From: Sphingobacteriales bacterium
Lineage (GTDB): Bacteria > Bacteroidota > Bacteroidia > Chitinophagales > UBA2359
NCBI GenBank assembly: GCA_016711295.1
Contig: JADJTE010000006.1
Span: 186,001 to 250,000 of the forward strand
Reading direction: 5' to 3'
Length of the DNA stretch: 64,000 nucleotides
The notes under the pieces are model-generated. The model did not search any database, had not been told where the DNA came from, and saw nothing but the letters and a program-made list of their open reading frames with translations. The position numbers and the translations under genes were made by a program. Below are positions 1-9,419 of this stretch, in pieces (positions within the stretch are counted from its first letter, which is position 1; every line of letters begins with the position of its first letter).

Positions 1-820
1 GTAGGAGGCATCGCCATTCCGCCCCTGCTACGCGCCTTGGGAGTCGAAGATATTATCGAGGTGAATTGCATACCCGATGGCAATTTTCAGCACAACCCCG
101 AACCATTGCCCGAAAACCTCAATGCCATAGCCAACGAGGTGCGCCGAAACAATGCCGACTTGGCATTCGTAGTCGACCCCGATGTCGATAGATTGGCTAT
201 CATCTGCGAAGACGGCACTATGTTCGGCGAAGAATATTCGCTCGTAGCTATTGCCGATTATGTGCTGAAATATAAAAAAAGGCGCTACCGTATCTAACCT
301 ATCTTCGACTCAAGCCCTACGCGACATCACCCAACGCACGGGACAAGAATACCACGCAGCAGCCGTAGGCGAAGTAAACGTAGTAGAAAAAATGAAAGCC
401 GTCAATGCCGTTATCGGAGGCGAGGGCAATGGCGGTATCATCTATCCCGCTCTGCACTACGGACGCGACGCAATGGTAGGCATCGCTTTGTTTTTGTCGC
501 ATTTAGCTCAATTCGGCAAATCATGCTCGGCACTGCGCTTGCGCTATCCCAGCTATTGCCTCATCAAAAACAAAGCCGAACTACCGCCCGAAGTTGATAT
601 CGAGGCAGTATTTGAACGCCTAAAACAAAAATATAAAAACTACCCGCAAAACACCATCGACGGTCTGCGCCTCGATTTTGACCGCGATTGGGTGCATTTG
701 CGCCGCTCCAATACCGAACCTATCGTGCGCATCTATGCCGAAAGCTCTACACAAGTGACCGCCACAGCTATGATTCGGCAAATCCAAAAGGACATCAAAG
801 AATATGCAGCTATGCAGTAG
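1..820 (+). CDS. Phosphohexomutase (phosphomannomutase/phosphoglucosamine mutase type), 5'-truncated, one frameshift
   Basis: This is the C-terminal part of an alpha-D-phosphohexomutase, which moves a phosphate between C6 and C1 of hexose phosphates for cell-wall or polysaccharide precursors. The first frame (from base 1) contains the metal-binding loop DPDVDRL, and the last part contains the phosphate-binding loop SNTEPIVRIYAE typical of domain 4. The two halves are in different frames. The switch falls in a run of seven A at about 271-277, where removing one A gives a continuous product. The N-terminus with the catalytic serine lies outside the window. Whether it is GlmM, ManB or Pgm cannot be decided from this part; manC further on makes a mannose role possible. 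Confidence 0.85.
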
Positions 821-850
821 CTCATATCCAAGCCAATCGCATTTTCGTGT

Positions 851-1378
851 CTAATAACAAGGCGATATCAACCAATATACCACTACGCCCGTCACCGATA
901 CGTAGAGCCATAGCGGAAATGTCCATCTTGCCAAACGGCGGTGCCGGTCAAAATTGCCCGTAAAAGCGCGTAAAAACGTAAACAAAATAAGCGGCAAGAT
1001 AACAGCCGCTAAAACAATATGCGTAAGGAGGATAAAAAAATAAACGCCGCGCATCAGCCCCTCGCCACAATAGCGCGTAGGATCGGTAAGGCTGTGGTAA
1101 GTAACATACGATACCAAAAACAAGGCAGACAATATCAATGCCGTTACGTTGCAGGCTTTATGGGCTGCAACGTTTTTTTGTTTGATAAAATAGAAACTCA
1201 TTGCTAATAATATCGCTACACTACCATTGATAATGGCATGAATCTTAGGCAACAAATGGATATCAAAACCCATCGCTATCTTAGGCGGCGATATATATAC
1301 TAAGGCTGTAACAAGGACAGGCACTAATACGGATACCCAAACAATAGCTTTGGACCAAAATTGCTCGTCTTTAAACAT
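851..1378 (-). CDS. DUF420 membrane protein (CtaM/YozB-like)
   Basis: 175 residues with four to five hydrophobic segments and scattered histidines (for example HAIINGS, HKACNV, YHSL), matching DUF420. In that family CtaM is needed for heme-copper oxidase activity. It is the last gene of a minus-strand group after SCO1, a pairing common in Bacteroidota and consistent with cytochrome oxidase assembly. A 112-bp mobile element (1463-1574) lies between it and SCO1. The frame is intact. The function in this organism is inferred from family and neighbours. Confidence 0.75.
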   Translation of the reverse strand: MFKDEQFWSKAIVWVSVLVPVLVTALVYISPPKIAMGFDIHLLPKIHAIINGSVAILLAMSFYFIKQKNVAAHKACNVTALILSALFLVSYVTYHSLTDPTRYCGEGLMRGVYFFILLTHIVLAAVILPLILFTFLRAFTGNFDRHRRLARWTFPLWLYVSVTGVVVYWLISPCY

Positions 1379-1462
1379 GTCTTGTCAAATTTTAGGGGGG
1401 ATTTATGGCATTGCCCACAAGCAACTATGCCGTTCTGCTTCGCATCAATAGTTCTATTTGGC

Positions 1463-1574
1463 GTAACTATTTAGGGTATAGGGTTTTGGGTATGGGGTAA
1501 TGAGCAATACTTATCTAATAATTCCTGACATCGCTACATATTCGATTAGTTCCCCTACAAGGCTAAATAGTTAC
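1463..1574 (+). mobile_element. MITE-like element A, copy 1
   Basis: A 112-bp non-coding element that begins GTAACTATTTAG and ends with the exact inverse CTAAATAGTTAC. It is flanked by an 8-bp direct repeat TATTTGGC (1455-1462 and 1575-1582), which looks like a target-site duplication. The interior matches copies at 3740, 21539 and (inverted) 62793. It lies between SCO1 and DUF420, a few bases after the SCO1 stop. No coding capacity, so it would need a transposase in trans. Confidence 0.85.
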
Positions 1575-1581
1575 TATTTGG

Positions 1582-2291
1582 CTAACTGTTGGGTGTAGTG
1601 GTGATGGTGCGGCGCGGCGTAGGATACTCCAATTTGAGTACCACAATGTCACGCACCAAACGATTGACCGCCACCGAATCGGTGCCGTCGTAGTAGCCAC
1701 GTATGACTCCTTGCGGGTCTACGAGTACAAATTTTTCGGTATGCACAAGATCTTCCTCGCCGCCGTCGCCTTCGGTCGCGCTCACAAAATAGCCGTATCG
1801 GGCTTGGTCGTAGAGGGCTTTTTTGTCGCCCGTCTAAAAAACCAGCGCGTAGAATCGGCTTCGTAGCGGTCGGCATAATCCGACAGGCGTTGAGGCGTAT
1901 CGCGCACAGGGTCTACGGTGTGCGACAATATCATGATATCCTCGTCAGGTTTGAATGCGGCTTGTATGCGGCGGAGGCTTTTGGTCATTGTGGGGCAGAT
2001 GCTTGGGCAATGCGTAAAGAAAAAATCGGCGATATAAATTTTGCCTTTAAATTGTTCGTTGGTGATGGTTTGGTTGTTTTGCCCCGTAAATGCAAACGGC
2101 GGAATAGTATGCCACAGCGTATCATTGATGCGCACTGCATTGGGCTGCTCCATGCCCGGCTCTAAGGCTACGTAGCGTTTCAATTGCGGGCGTTTGGGTA
2201 CGCCGTCGCGGTCGAAAAAATAAAAAAAGGCAAGCGGAAAGATAACGACTATCAAAATTCCGATAATAGAACGCATATTCATAGAAAACAT
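1582..2291 (-). CDS. SCO1/SenC/PrrC family copper chaperone, one frameshift
   Basis: A membrane-anchored thioredoxin-fold protein that supports copper insertion into cytochrome c oxidase. It has an N-terminal membrane anchor (residues about 8-27), the copper-binding motif THCPSICPTMT (C95 and C99) and, further on, the conserved histidine in DLVHTEKFVLVD. The reading frame breaks after RWFF at about 1830-1838. One missing base beside a T-run would join it to TGDKKALYDQARYGYFVSA in the next frame, giving a full-length protein of about 236 residues. The neighbour DUF420 supports an oxidase-assembly role. The stop codon is next to mobile element A1. Confidence 0.85.
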
Positions 2292-2348
2292 ATTAATTAG
2301 GCAGATGCAGAAAAAGTACGATATCGTTTAAATTTTCAGCTGTTTTGA

Positions 2349-3629
2349 TTAACGCAATGCCTTAATCAAAAGTTCGCCGAACCAAAATACTTCGGCAAAT
2401 GTATTGTAGAGCGGCACGGGAGCTATGCGAATGACGTTGGGGTGCCGCCAGTCGAGTTCTACGCCGTTGCGCTGCAAAAATTCAAACACTTCGCGTCCGC
2501 GTCCGTTGAGCATCAGTATAGATAATTGGCAACCGCGCTGCTTGGGGTCGGAGGGGTAATAATTTTGAGTTGTTTGCCGCCATATCTCATTGGCTTGATT
2601 GATGACCAATTCGGCAAAAGCGGTTAGCTGTTCGCTTTTTTGACGCAGGGCTATCATGCCCACCTCATCAAAAATGGCTAATGATGCCAAATGAGCCGCC
2701 ATAGGCAATACTTGGGCATTGCTCACCTGCCAACCCGCCGCACCGCGTTGGGCTACCATGTCTTGAGGCATTTGGAAGCGGTGTTTCGCATCAACACTCC
2801 ACCAGCCTGCCAAGCGGGGTGTTTGTTCGGGTCGGTCGCCGTGCCGCTCATGTACAAACACGCCGCTGCTGCCACCAGGTCCCGAATTGAGGTATTTATA
2901 GCTGCACCAAGCCGCAAAATCTACATTCCAATCGTGCAGTTGCAACACGACATTGCCCGCTGCGTGCGCTAAATCAAAACCCGCTATCGCGCCTACTTGG
3001 TGGGCGGCGGCAGTAATGGCAGCAAGGTCAAAGTATTGTCCCGTATAATATTGTACGCCACTAAACAATACCAAGGCGAGGCTATCGGCGTGTTGGTCAA
3101 TGGCAGCCGTGATTTCGTCGGTAGTCAGGGTATAATTGCCCTCGCTTGGCGATAGTTCTATCACCGCCTCTTTGGGGTCTAAACCGTGCCAAGCGGCTTG
3201 GGTCATCACGGCATAGCGGTCGGACGAAAACGCGCCTGCCTCTATCAATATTTTGTAACGTTGGGGTGTTGGGCGGTAAAAACTCGCCATCAGCAAGTGT
3301 AGGTTCAGCGTCAGAGAGTTCATCACTACGGTTTCTTCGGGTTTCGCGCCTACCAAGCGTCCAGTTTGGGGCTGCAAATATTGGTGGTAATTATACCAAG
3401 CGCGGTCGGCATCGAAATGCCCCTTTACCGCCAATTCGCGCCAAGCCATTAGCTCCTCCATCACGTATTTCTGAACGCTACGCGGTTGCAAACCCAACGA
3501 ATTGCCGCAAAAATAAATCGATTTAGTTCCGGGCGAACCTTTGGGATGATAAAATTGGTCGCGCCAATGCCGCAAAGGATCATTGGCATCGGCAAGGCGT
3601 GCATACTCTTGCATATTGCTTGGCTTCAT
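2349..3629 (-). CDS. kynU: Kynureninase
   Basis: 426 residues, the usual length for kynureninase, a PLP enzyme that cleaves L-kynurenine or 3-hydroxykynurenine to anthranilate or 3-hydroxyanthranilate plus alanine. Seen motifs: IYFCGNSLGLQPRS near the N-terminus and the PLP-lysine region WCSYKYLNSGPGG. It belongs to tryptophan breakdown or to NAD synthesis from tryptophan. No other kynurenine-pathway gene is in the window. It is the first gene of the minus-strand group kynU-SCO1-DUF420. Its upstream region has been filled with mobile elements. Confidence 0.93.
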   Translation of the reverse strand: MKPSNMQEYARLADANDPLRHWRDQFYHPKGSPGTKSIYFCGNSLGLQPRSVQKYVMEELMAWRELAVKGHFDADRAWYNYHQYLQPQTGRLVGAKPEETVVMNSLTLNLHLLMASFYRPTPQRYKILIEAGAFSSDRYAVMTQAAWHGLDPKEAVIELSPSEGNYTLTTDEITAAIDQHADSLALVLFSGVQYYTGQYFDLAAITAAAHQVGAIAGFDLAHAAGNVVLQLHDWNVDFAAWCSYKYLNSGPGGSSGVFVHERHGDRPEQTPRLAGWWSVDAKHRFQMPQDMVAQRGAAGWQVSNAQVLPMAAHLASLAIFDEVGMIALRQKSEQLTAFAELVINQANEIWRQTTQNYYPSDPKQRGCQLSILMLNGRGREVFEFLQRNGVELDWRHPNVIRIAPVPLYNTFAEVFWFGELLIKALR

Positions 3630-3739
3630 AATTATTTCCTTTAAAGGGCTATTATAGCTATTTTGCAGTATCTTTGTGTTCTGTCGAGTCTTATTTATCG
3701 AGATACAAAGGTGTTTTGCGTCTGAAATAATGTTTTTTG

Positions 3740-3859
3740 GTAGCTATTTAGGGTATAGGGTTTTGGGTATGGGGTTTTGAGCAATACTTATCTAATAATA
3801 CCTCTGACATCGCTGCATATTCGATTAGAAATAGCTATTCTCCCTACAAGGCTAAATAG
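3740..3859 (+). mobile_element. MITE-like element A, copy 2 (right end interrupted)
   Basis: Starts GTAGCTATTTAGGG and is nearly identical inside to copy 3 at 21539. The right terminal repeat stops after CTAAATAG, exactly where element B1 begins. The missing TTAC occurs at 4491-4494, right after ATAG at the far end of element B3, so the B elements may have inserted into the A2 terminal repeat. No 8-bp target duplication is seen for this copy. Confidence 0.75.
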
Positions 3860-4068
3860 TGTTCTAACAGAAAAGTTTTTAAGACCCAGCAATTTCCGCT
3901 TTAAATAATTTACGCTATATAATACGCTGAAAATGAACGATTTGGTTTTATTGATAAAATTGTAATAAAAAATTTACAATTTTATAACTCGCTTGCTATT
4001 AATAGAATACGAATTGTTAAATTTTAATAGCGGAAATTGCTGGTGCCTTAATTTTTTTTGTCAGAACA
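3860..4068 (+). mobile_element. MITE-like element B1 with element C interior
   Basis: The outer ends, TGTTCTAACAGAAAAG on the left and TTTTGTCAGAACA on the right, form terminal inverted repeats of about 25 bp shared with B2 and B3. ATAG lies on both sides and looks like a 4-bp target duplication. The interior (about 3886-4042) differs from B2/B3: it has its own perfect 14-bp inverted ends, CAGCAATTTCCGCT and AGCGGAAATTGCTG. This interior is related to an inverted copy at about 27545-27682, so it seems to be a separate element (C) sitting inside B. Confidence 0.75.
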
Positions 4069-4073
4069 ATAGT

Positions 4074-4174
4074 GTTCTAACAGAAAAATTTTTAAGACCA
4101 TTTTAAAAATGTAAATAACTGATTATCAAGTAATTATATTAAAAATTAGTGCCTTAATTTTTTTTGTCAGAACA
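4074..4174 (+). mobile_element. MITE-like element B2
   Basis: About 100 bp, very AT-rich, TGTTCTAACAG to CAGAACA. The interior is almost identical to B3 at 4388. The left flank is ATAG and the right flank is CTAA, so B2 alone has no matching target duplication. Confidence 0.75.
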
Positions 4175-4231
4175 CTAATTCATGTTTGTAGGTCGCATTT
4201 ATTCCCCACAGATATAATGTTAGATGCCATA

Positions 4232-4299
4232 CCTACGGCATTTTAAGAATCGTACTTGCTATATGCTACTAATATAACATGCCTACGGCATTTTAAGAA
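4232..4299 (+). repeat. Direct repeat pair, 18 bp, 50 bp apart
   Basis: The string CCTACGGCATTTTAAGAA occurs at 4232-4249 and 4282-4299, in the spacer between B2 and B3. Only two units are present, so it is not an array. It may be a remnant of a longer repeat. Confidence 0.7.
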
Positions 4300-4355
4300 C
4301 TGATTAAGGTGTAATCTCTGCAACGCTCAAATCTAAGGTTAAATTTTCGATTTCT

Positions 4356-4363
4356 TACTTTTG
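4356..4363 (+). promoter_or_regulatory. Candidate -7 box (TAnnTTTG) for the DUF2461 gene
   Basis: TACTTTTG followed by CAGG fits the Bacteroidetes -7 consensus. The nearest gene downstream is the DUF2461 gene at 4527. If this is its promoter, element B3 lies inside the 5' untranslated region. Activity is inferred only. Confidence 0.4.
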
Positions 4364-4387
4364 CAGGAAATCTAATGAATAGCCTAG

Positions 4388-4487
4388 TGTTCTAACAGAA
4401 AAGTTCTTAAGACCATTTTAAAAATGTACGTAACTGATTATCAAGTAATTATATTAAAAATTAGTGCCTTATTTTTTTGTCAGAACA
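4388..4487 (+). mobile_element. MITE-like element B3
   Basis: About 100 bp from TGTTCTAACAG to CAGAACA, close to identical to B2. Left flank CTAG, right flank ATAG followed by TTAC. It lies 40 bp before the DUF2461 start codon. Confidence 0.75.
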
Positions 4488-4526
4488 ATAGTTACAAATA
4501 TAATTATCTGCCTCTATTCTACTTAT

Positions 4527-5187
4527 ATGCTCCAAGCCACCACCCTACAATTTTTAACCGATTTAGCAGCTAATAACCACCGCGATTGGTTTGCCGAACA
4601 CCGCGCTACTTACGAAGCTGCTCGCGCCGATTTTTTGGCATTTTGCACCCAACTTATCGCCCGCATCGGCGAGTTCGACCCGCTCATAGCCGCGCAGCAA
4701 GCCAAAGATTGTGTGTTTCGCATCAACCGCGATACGCGCTTTTCAAAAGACAAATCGCCTTACAAATCGAATATGGGCATTTGGCTCACTGCCAAGGGCA
4801 AAAAATCGAACGACGCAGGTTACTATTTACATGTCGAGCCAAGTGCCGATACGTTTTTAGCGGGCGGTATGTATATGCCCCCTAACGATGAACTCAAAAA
4901 AGTACGCCAAGAAATAGACTATCACAGCAGCGAATTTAACGCCATCATTACCCACCCCGATTTTGTGCGACATTTCGGCAGCCTCAGCGGGAGCAAACTA
5001 AAAAAAGCACCCAAAGGTTATAATCCCGACCACCCCGACATCGAATGGCTAAAACACACTGATTTTTTGGCGTATCAACCCTTTCCTGCTGCTGTACTGA
5101 CCAGGCGAAAGTGTGAACCTATTAGCAGTTAGTTTTAGGACAATGAAGCCCTTGAACGATTTTCTGAATCGCGCCATTAGCCTTTAA
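4527..5187 (+). CDS. DUF2461 family protein, one C-terminal frameshift
   Basis: About 220 residues once repaired. The N-terminal FLTDLAANNHRDWFAEHR, the central CVFRINRDTRFSKDKSPYK and GYYLHVEPS, and the ending MKPLNDFLNRAI are DUF2461 hallmarks. The biochemical role of the family is not established. I chose the ATG at 4527 rather than the upstream extension, because the extension runs into mobile element B3. The frame breaks near 5095-5115: the direct frame ends at 5132, while the conserved C-terminus continues in another frame to a stop at 5185-5187. Confidence 0.8.
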
Positions 5188-5297
5188 AGCCGCAAAAGTA
5201 CGCATAATTTGGCAATTTGAGTAGTAATAGCGCAAAATACGCTCTCTGCTACCCCTGCTTGGCGTTTAGCTCAATAACCCGAATAGTGCGGTTCATT

Positions 5298-7931
5298 TTA
5301 TTTGGCATCGGCAATTTTTTTCATCTCGCTCAACCGGATAAGGGCTTCTATGGGTGTTAGGGCATTGATGTCGGTACGCATCAATATCTCGCGAATTTTA
5401 TGCCATTGCGGGTCGCCCATTTCAAAGATATTGAGTTGATAATTATCCGATTTTTTTGAACTTTTGGTTGATTTTAGGGTTTCGCGCAGCGCGTCAGCAT
5501 CGTCAGCGTTGATGTGTTTCATTTCTAACTCGGCTAATATCTGGTGGGCGCGTTGCACGATGGCAGCAGGCATACCCGCCATTTGCGCCACGTGTATCCC
5601 GAAGCTACGTTCAGCACCGCCTTCGACCAATTTGCGCAAAAATATCACCTTATTGCCCGCTTCCTTGACCGCAACATTATAGTTGCGTATGCGCTCGAAT
5701 TGGTCGGCGAGTTCGGTTAGCTCGTGGTAATGGGTGGCAAATAGCGTTTTGGGTGCTGCCTTGGGGTGTTGGTGTAGGTATTCGGCTAATGCCCATGCTA
5801 TCGAGATGCCGTCGTAGGTGCTGGTGCCGCGTCCTATTTCATCGAGCAAGATGAGGCTACGCGGCGACAAATTGTGCATAATGCTGGCGGTTTCAGTCAT
5901 TTCTACCATAAATGTCGATTCGCCAGACGATATATTGTCTGATGCGCCTACGCGGGTAAAAATTTTATCTACCAATCCTATCTGCGCCGCTGCTGCGGGT
6001 ACGAAACAGCCTATTTGTGCCATCAATACGATGAGGGCAGTTTGGCGCAGCAAAGCAGATTTGCCCGACATATTGGGTCCCGTAATAAGCAATATTTGTT
6101 GTTCATCGCTATCGAGCAATACGTCGTTGGGCACATAGTCTTCGCCTAATTGCAATTGCCGCTCTATAACGGGGTGTCTGCCTTGTTTGATGTCTAAGCG
6201 GAGGCTATCGTCCATAATGGGTTTGCTATAATTATAACGTGCCGAAACGTCGGCAAAGGATAGCAAACAATCTAATCGGGCAATAAGCGACGAATTGAGC
6301 TGAATGGGTCGTATATAGCCGTTGAGGTCGGCAACGAGTTGGGCAAATAGTTCGGTTTCGTGTTGTAGTATTTTTTCTTCGGCACTAAAAATTTTTTCTT
6401 CATAGCGTTTTAGCTCTTCTGTGATATAGCGTTCGGCATTGACTAATGTTTGTCGGCGCAACCATTCGGGTGGGGTTTTGTCCTTATATTTGGCGGTCAC
6501 TTCGAGGTAATAGCCGAATACGTTATTAAATCCGATTTTGAGCGACGGAATGCCCGTGCGTTCTATTTCGCGTTGTTGTATTTCGATCAGATATTCTTTG
6601 CCCGAATGTTGTAGGTGGCGCAGTTCGTCTAAGTCGGCAGATACGGCGGCGGCTATCACATCGCCCTTGCCTATGGCAGCGGCGGGGTCGGCGCATAGCT
6701 GTTGGCTAATTCGTTCTGTAATGCTTTCGCATAAATTGATTTGCTCGCCCCAGCGTTTGAGGTGAGGATTGTCGCTTTGTAGGCATAGCTCTTTGATGGG
6801 GCGCAATGCTTGTAGTGCTTTGCCTATCTGCTGCACTTGGCGCGGATTGATGCGTTGTAGGGGCACTTTGGCAATAAGCCGTTCTATATCGCCAATTTGC
6901 CTGATTTGTTGGCGCAATAAGTCGGCTACTTCTGTCTGCTGTATCAACAATTCGACGATTTCGAGCCGTTCGGCAATGGCGTGTTGTTCTTTTAGCGGTA
7001 GCACCACCCATTTCTTGAGCAGCCGCGCACCCATTGGCGATATAGTTTTGTCTAAGACCGATACCAAGGGTTTGCCTGTTTCGTGTGGGCTGTTTATCAG
7101 TTCCAAATTGCGCACCGTAAATCGGTCGAGCCATACGTATCGGTCTTCGTGTAGGCGCGACAGAGCGGTTATATGTTGCAGATAGGGGTGTTCGGTAGTA
7201 CTGAGGTAGTGCAAAATAGCTCCCGCCGCGCTGATACCTTCGTGCAGGTCGTCTACCCCGAATCCTTTGAGCGAGGGCATTTGGAAATGCTTTAGTAGTT
7301 TGTCGCGCGTAAAGTCGTGGGCAAACAGCCATTCGTCTAAGGGGTATAAGTAGTATTGTTTGCCGAATAGTTCGGCAAATTCTTTTTGCTTTCCTTTGGG
7401 ATAAATAATTTCGGAGGGCTGAAAGCCTTGCAATAGTTTGTCGATATAATCGCTGCTGCCTTGTGCGGTCAGAAATTCGCCTGTCGATAAGTCGGTAAAT
7501 GCTATGCCCCATTCGTGTTTGCCAAACGCCACGGCGCAGAGGTAATTGTTGGTCGTATGGTCGAGCATCTTATCGCCGAGGGCGGTGCCGGGCGTTACAA
7601 TTTCGGTGACACCGCGTTTGACGATGGTTTTGGCTAATTTCGGGTCTTCGAGTTGTTCGCAGATAGCTACGCGGTGTCCTGCCCGCACCAATCGGGGTAG
7701 GTACATGTCTAAGGCGTGATGCGGAAAACCCGCCAATTCGGTTTCGGAGGCGGCTCCATTATGGCGTTTGGTCAGGGTAATTCCCAGTACGCCGGCGGCA
7801 ATGATGGCATCGTTGCCAAAAGTTTCATAGAAATCGCCCATTCGAAACAACAAAATAGCATCGGGATATTTTTTTTTGAAGCTATTATATTGCGTCATCA
7901 AGGGCGTTTCTTTTGGAGCGACGGGTTTCAT
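5298..7931 (-). CDS. mutS: DNA mismatch repair protein MutS
   Basis: 877 residues, full length. It recognises mismatches and signals repair in an ATP-dependent way. Seen motifs: the mismatch-reading Phe-x-Glu in MGDFYETF (F34, E36), the Walker A region GPNMSGKSALL (about 618-628), the FMVEMTET motif, Walker B plus signature LILLDEIGRGTSTYDG, and the ATHYHEL helix. The usual GKS(S/T) of Walker A is GKSA here. MutL is not in the window. The frame is intact. Confidence 0.97.
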   Translation of the reverse strand: MKPVAPKETPLMTQYNSFKKKYPDAILLFRMGDFYETFGNDAIIAAGVLGITLTKRHNGAASETELAGFPHHALDMYLPRLVRAGHRVAICEQLEDPKLAKTIVKRGVTEIVTPGTALGDKMLDHTTNNYLCAVAFGKHEWGIAFTDLSTGEFLTAQGSSDYIDKLLQGFQPSEIIYPKGKQKEFAELFGKQYYLYPLDEWLFAHDFTRDKLLKHFQMPSLKGFGVDDLHEGISAAGAILHYLSTTEHPYLQHITALSRLHEDRYVWLDRFTVRNLELINSPHETGKPLVSVLDKTISPMGARLLKKWVVLPLKEQHAIAERLEIVELLIQQTEVADLLRQQIRQIGDIERLIAKVPLQRINPRQVQQIGKALQALRPIKELCLQSDNPHLKRWGEQINLCESITERISQQLCADPAAAIGKGDVIAAAVSADLDELRHLQHSGKEYLIEIQQREIERTGIPSLKIGFNNVFGYYLEVTAKYKDKTPPEWLRRQTLVNAERYITEELKRYEEKIFSAEEKILQHETELFAQLVADLNGYIRPIQLNSSLIARLDCLLSFADVSARYNYSKPIMDDSLRLDIKQGRHPVIERQLQLGEDYVPNDVLLDSDEQQILLITGPNMSGKSALLRQTALIVLMAQIGCFVPAAAAQIGLVDKIFTRVGASDNISSGESTFMVEMTETASIMHNLSPRSLILLDEIGRGTSTYDGISIAWALAEYLHQHPKAAPKTLFATHYHELTELADQFERIRNYNVAVKEAGNKVIFLRKLVEGGAERSFGIHVAQMAGMPAAIVQRAHQILAELEMKHINADDADALRETLKSTKSSKKSDNYQLNIFEMGDPQWHKIREILMRTDINALTPIEALIRLSEMKKIADAK

Positions 7932-7968
7932 CGTAGATAAATGGCGTTGGGGTGTGTTGGGGGCGGTA

Positions 7969-9372
7969 TTATTTTCCTTTGCCTTGCAATAAGATAAGAA
8001 CGGTATAAATCATAATTTTAAAATCGATAACTAATGACATGTTTTCAATATACAACAAATCATACTTCATGCGTGTTATCATCTCCGATACATTTTCGGC
8101 GTAGCCAAACTTGACCATACCCCAAGACGTAATACCGGGCTGCACTTTTAGCAGGTGGCGGTAGGCGGGGGCTTGTTTTACGATTTGGTGGATATAATAT
8201 TGGCGTTCGGGGCGCGGTCCTACGAGCGACATATCGCCGCGCAATACGTTGTAGAATTGCGGTATTTCGTCCAAGCGCCATTTGCGCATTATCTTGCCAA
8301 ACGAGGTAATGCGTGGGTCATTTTCGCTGGACAAAGCGGGTCCGTCTTTCTCGGCATCGGTACTCATCGACCGAAATTTGATGATATTAAAAGGTTGGCT
8401 ACCGCGTCCTACGCGCTCTTGGAGATAAAAAATAGGGCCTGGCGATGATAATTTTACGCGCAAAGCCAAATAGGCATACAAGGGGCTTAGGAGCAGCAAT
8501 ACCATTGCCGACACCACAATATCAAAACCGCGTTTGATATTGCGTTCCCAAGCAGGCATGATGTCGGGGTATATTTCGATGAGTACGGCTCCTAATACGT
8601 GGTTCATGCGCACCGAACCCGCTAAGATGTCGTACATATCAGGTATAATCTTAATCACCACTTGTTGCCCTGCCAAGCGATTGATAATGTCGTTCAGGCG
8701 TGGGTGTTCTGATGTTTCGACGGCAATAATAACCTCTTCGATGCGGTACTGCGCTACGATGTCGGGTAGGTCGTCGAGTTTGCCCAGTAGCGGCAGGTGT
8801 TTTTCGAGGCGATTGGGGTTTTTGCCGTTAGCTTCGACAAAACCACAGAAGCGATAGCCCAATGCGCGTTTGCTGCCTATTATTTCTTCGTACAGTTCGG
8901 TAGCTTTGCGGTTGCCGCCTATAATAATCGTATTATAGCCTACCTGCTGGGTTTCGATTTGCCTTTTGGCTTTGGTCAATACAGTCATACGGGTCAGTAG
9001 AGTTAAAGCAATTTGGAGCGAGAAAAGCGTTAAGAACAAGCGGTAATAGTCGGTATAGTCGGCGATATAATCGTCTAAGATAGCGGCAAAAAAGAGGACA
9101 AAACAACCGATAATAGTAACGACAAAAGTGCGTTGCAATTCGGCGATGCGCGATTTTCGGTAAATATCGCCGTAGCTGCCCGCAAGGGTGTGTAACAGCA
9201 GCCAGGCTATGGGTATGATAGTCAAACCCCAAGCTAAACGGCGATTAAACAGCAAATCCCAAGTAAAATAATTGTTTTCTACGCATAATTTTCTGTATAT
9301 AAAAAAAATTACCCATGCTCCCCAAGCCGCTACGTAATCCAAAGCGATATATAACAGAATCGGTATTTTCAT
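7969..9372 (-). CDS. Polyprenyl-phosphate glycosylphosphotransferase (WcaJ/WbaP-like)
   Basis: 467 residues. It has four to five N-terminal membrane segments (about 1-145), a Rossmann-like middle part (NTIIIGGNRKATELYEE) and a C-terminal bacterial sugar-transferase domain. That domain begins after KRGFDIVVSAMVLLLLSP and includes GPIFYLQERVGRG, FNIIKFRSM and SLVGPRPER. These enzymes put the first sugar-1-phosphate on undecaprenyl phosphate to start exopolysaccharide or O-antigen synthesis. The sugar used cannot be told from sequence. A lipoprotein and a Gfo/Idh gene lie upstream on the same strand. Confidence 0.92.
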   Translation of the reverse strand: MKIPILLYIALDYVAAWGAWVIFFIYRKLCVENNYFTWDLLFNRRLAWGLTIIPIAWLLLHTLAGSYGDIYRKSRIAELQRTFVVTIIGCFVLFFAAILDDYIADYTDYYRLFLTLFSLQIALTLLTRMTVLTKAKRQIETQQVGYNTIIIGGNRKATELYEEIIGSKRALGYRFCGFVEANGKNPNRLEKHLPLLGKLDDLPDIVAQYRIEEVIIAVETSEHPRLNDIINRLAGQQVVIKIIPDMYDILAGSVRMNHVLGAVLIEIYPDIMPAWERNIKRGFDIVVSAMVLLLLSPLYAYLALRVKLSSPGPIFYLQERVGRGSQPFNIIKFRSMSTDAEKDGPALSSENDPRITSFGKIMRKWRLDEIPQFYNVLRGDMSLVGPRPERQYYIHQIVKQAPAYRHLLKVQPGITSWGMVKFGYAENVSEMITRMKYDLLYIENMSLVIDFKIMIYTVLILLQGKGK

Positions 9373-9419
9373 ATTGAGGGCTTTAAGATAAAACTGATAT
9401 GAATTGGGATAGTGATGGC

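Noticed and set aside
4232..4299. Short CRISPR array in the spacer between B2 and B3
   Set aside because: Only two 18-bp units, no further repeats and no cas genes; better seen as part of the mobile-element nest. No other regularly spaced repeats were found in the window.
6706..7512. 268-residue open frame inside mutS, same strand
   Set aside because: A long shifted frame caused by base composition within an intact mutS; rich in Arg, Thr and Gln with no domain.
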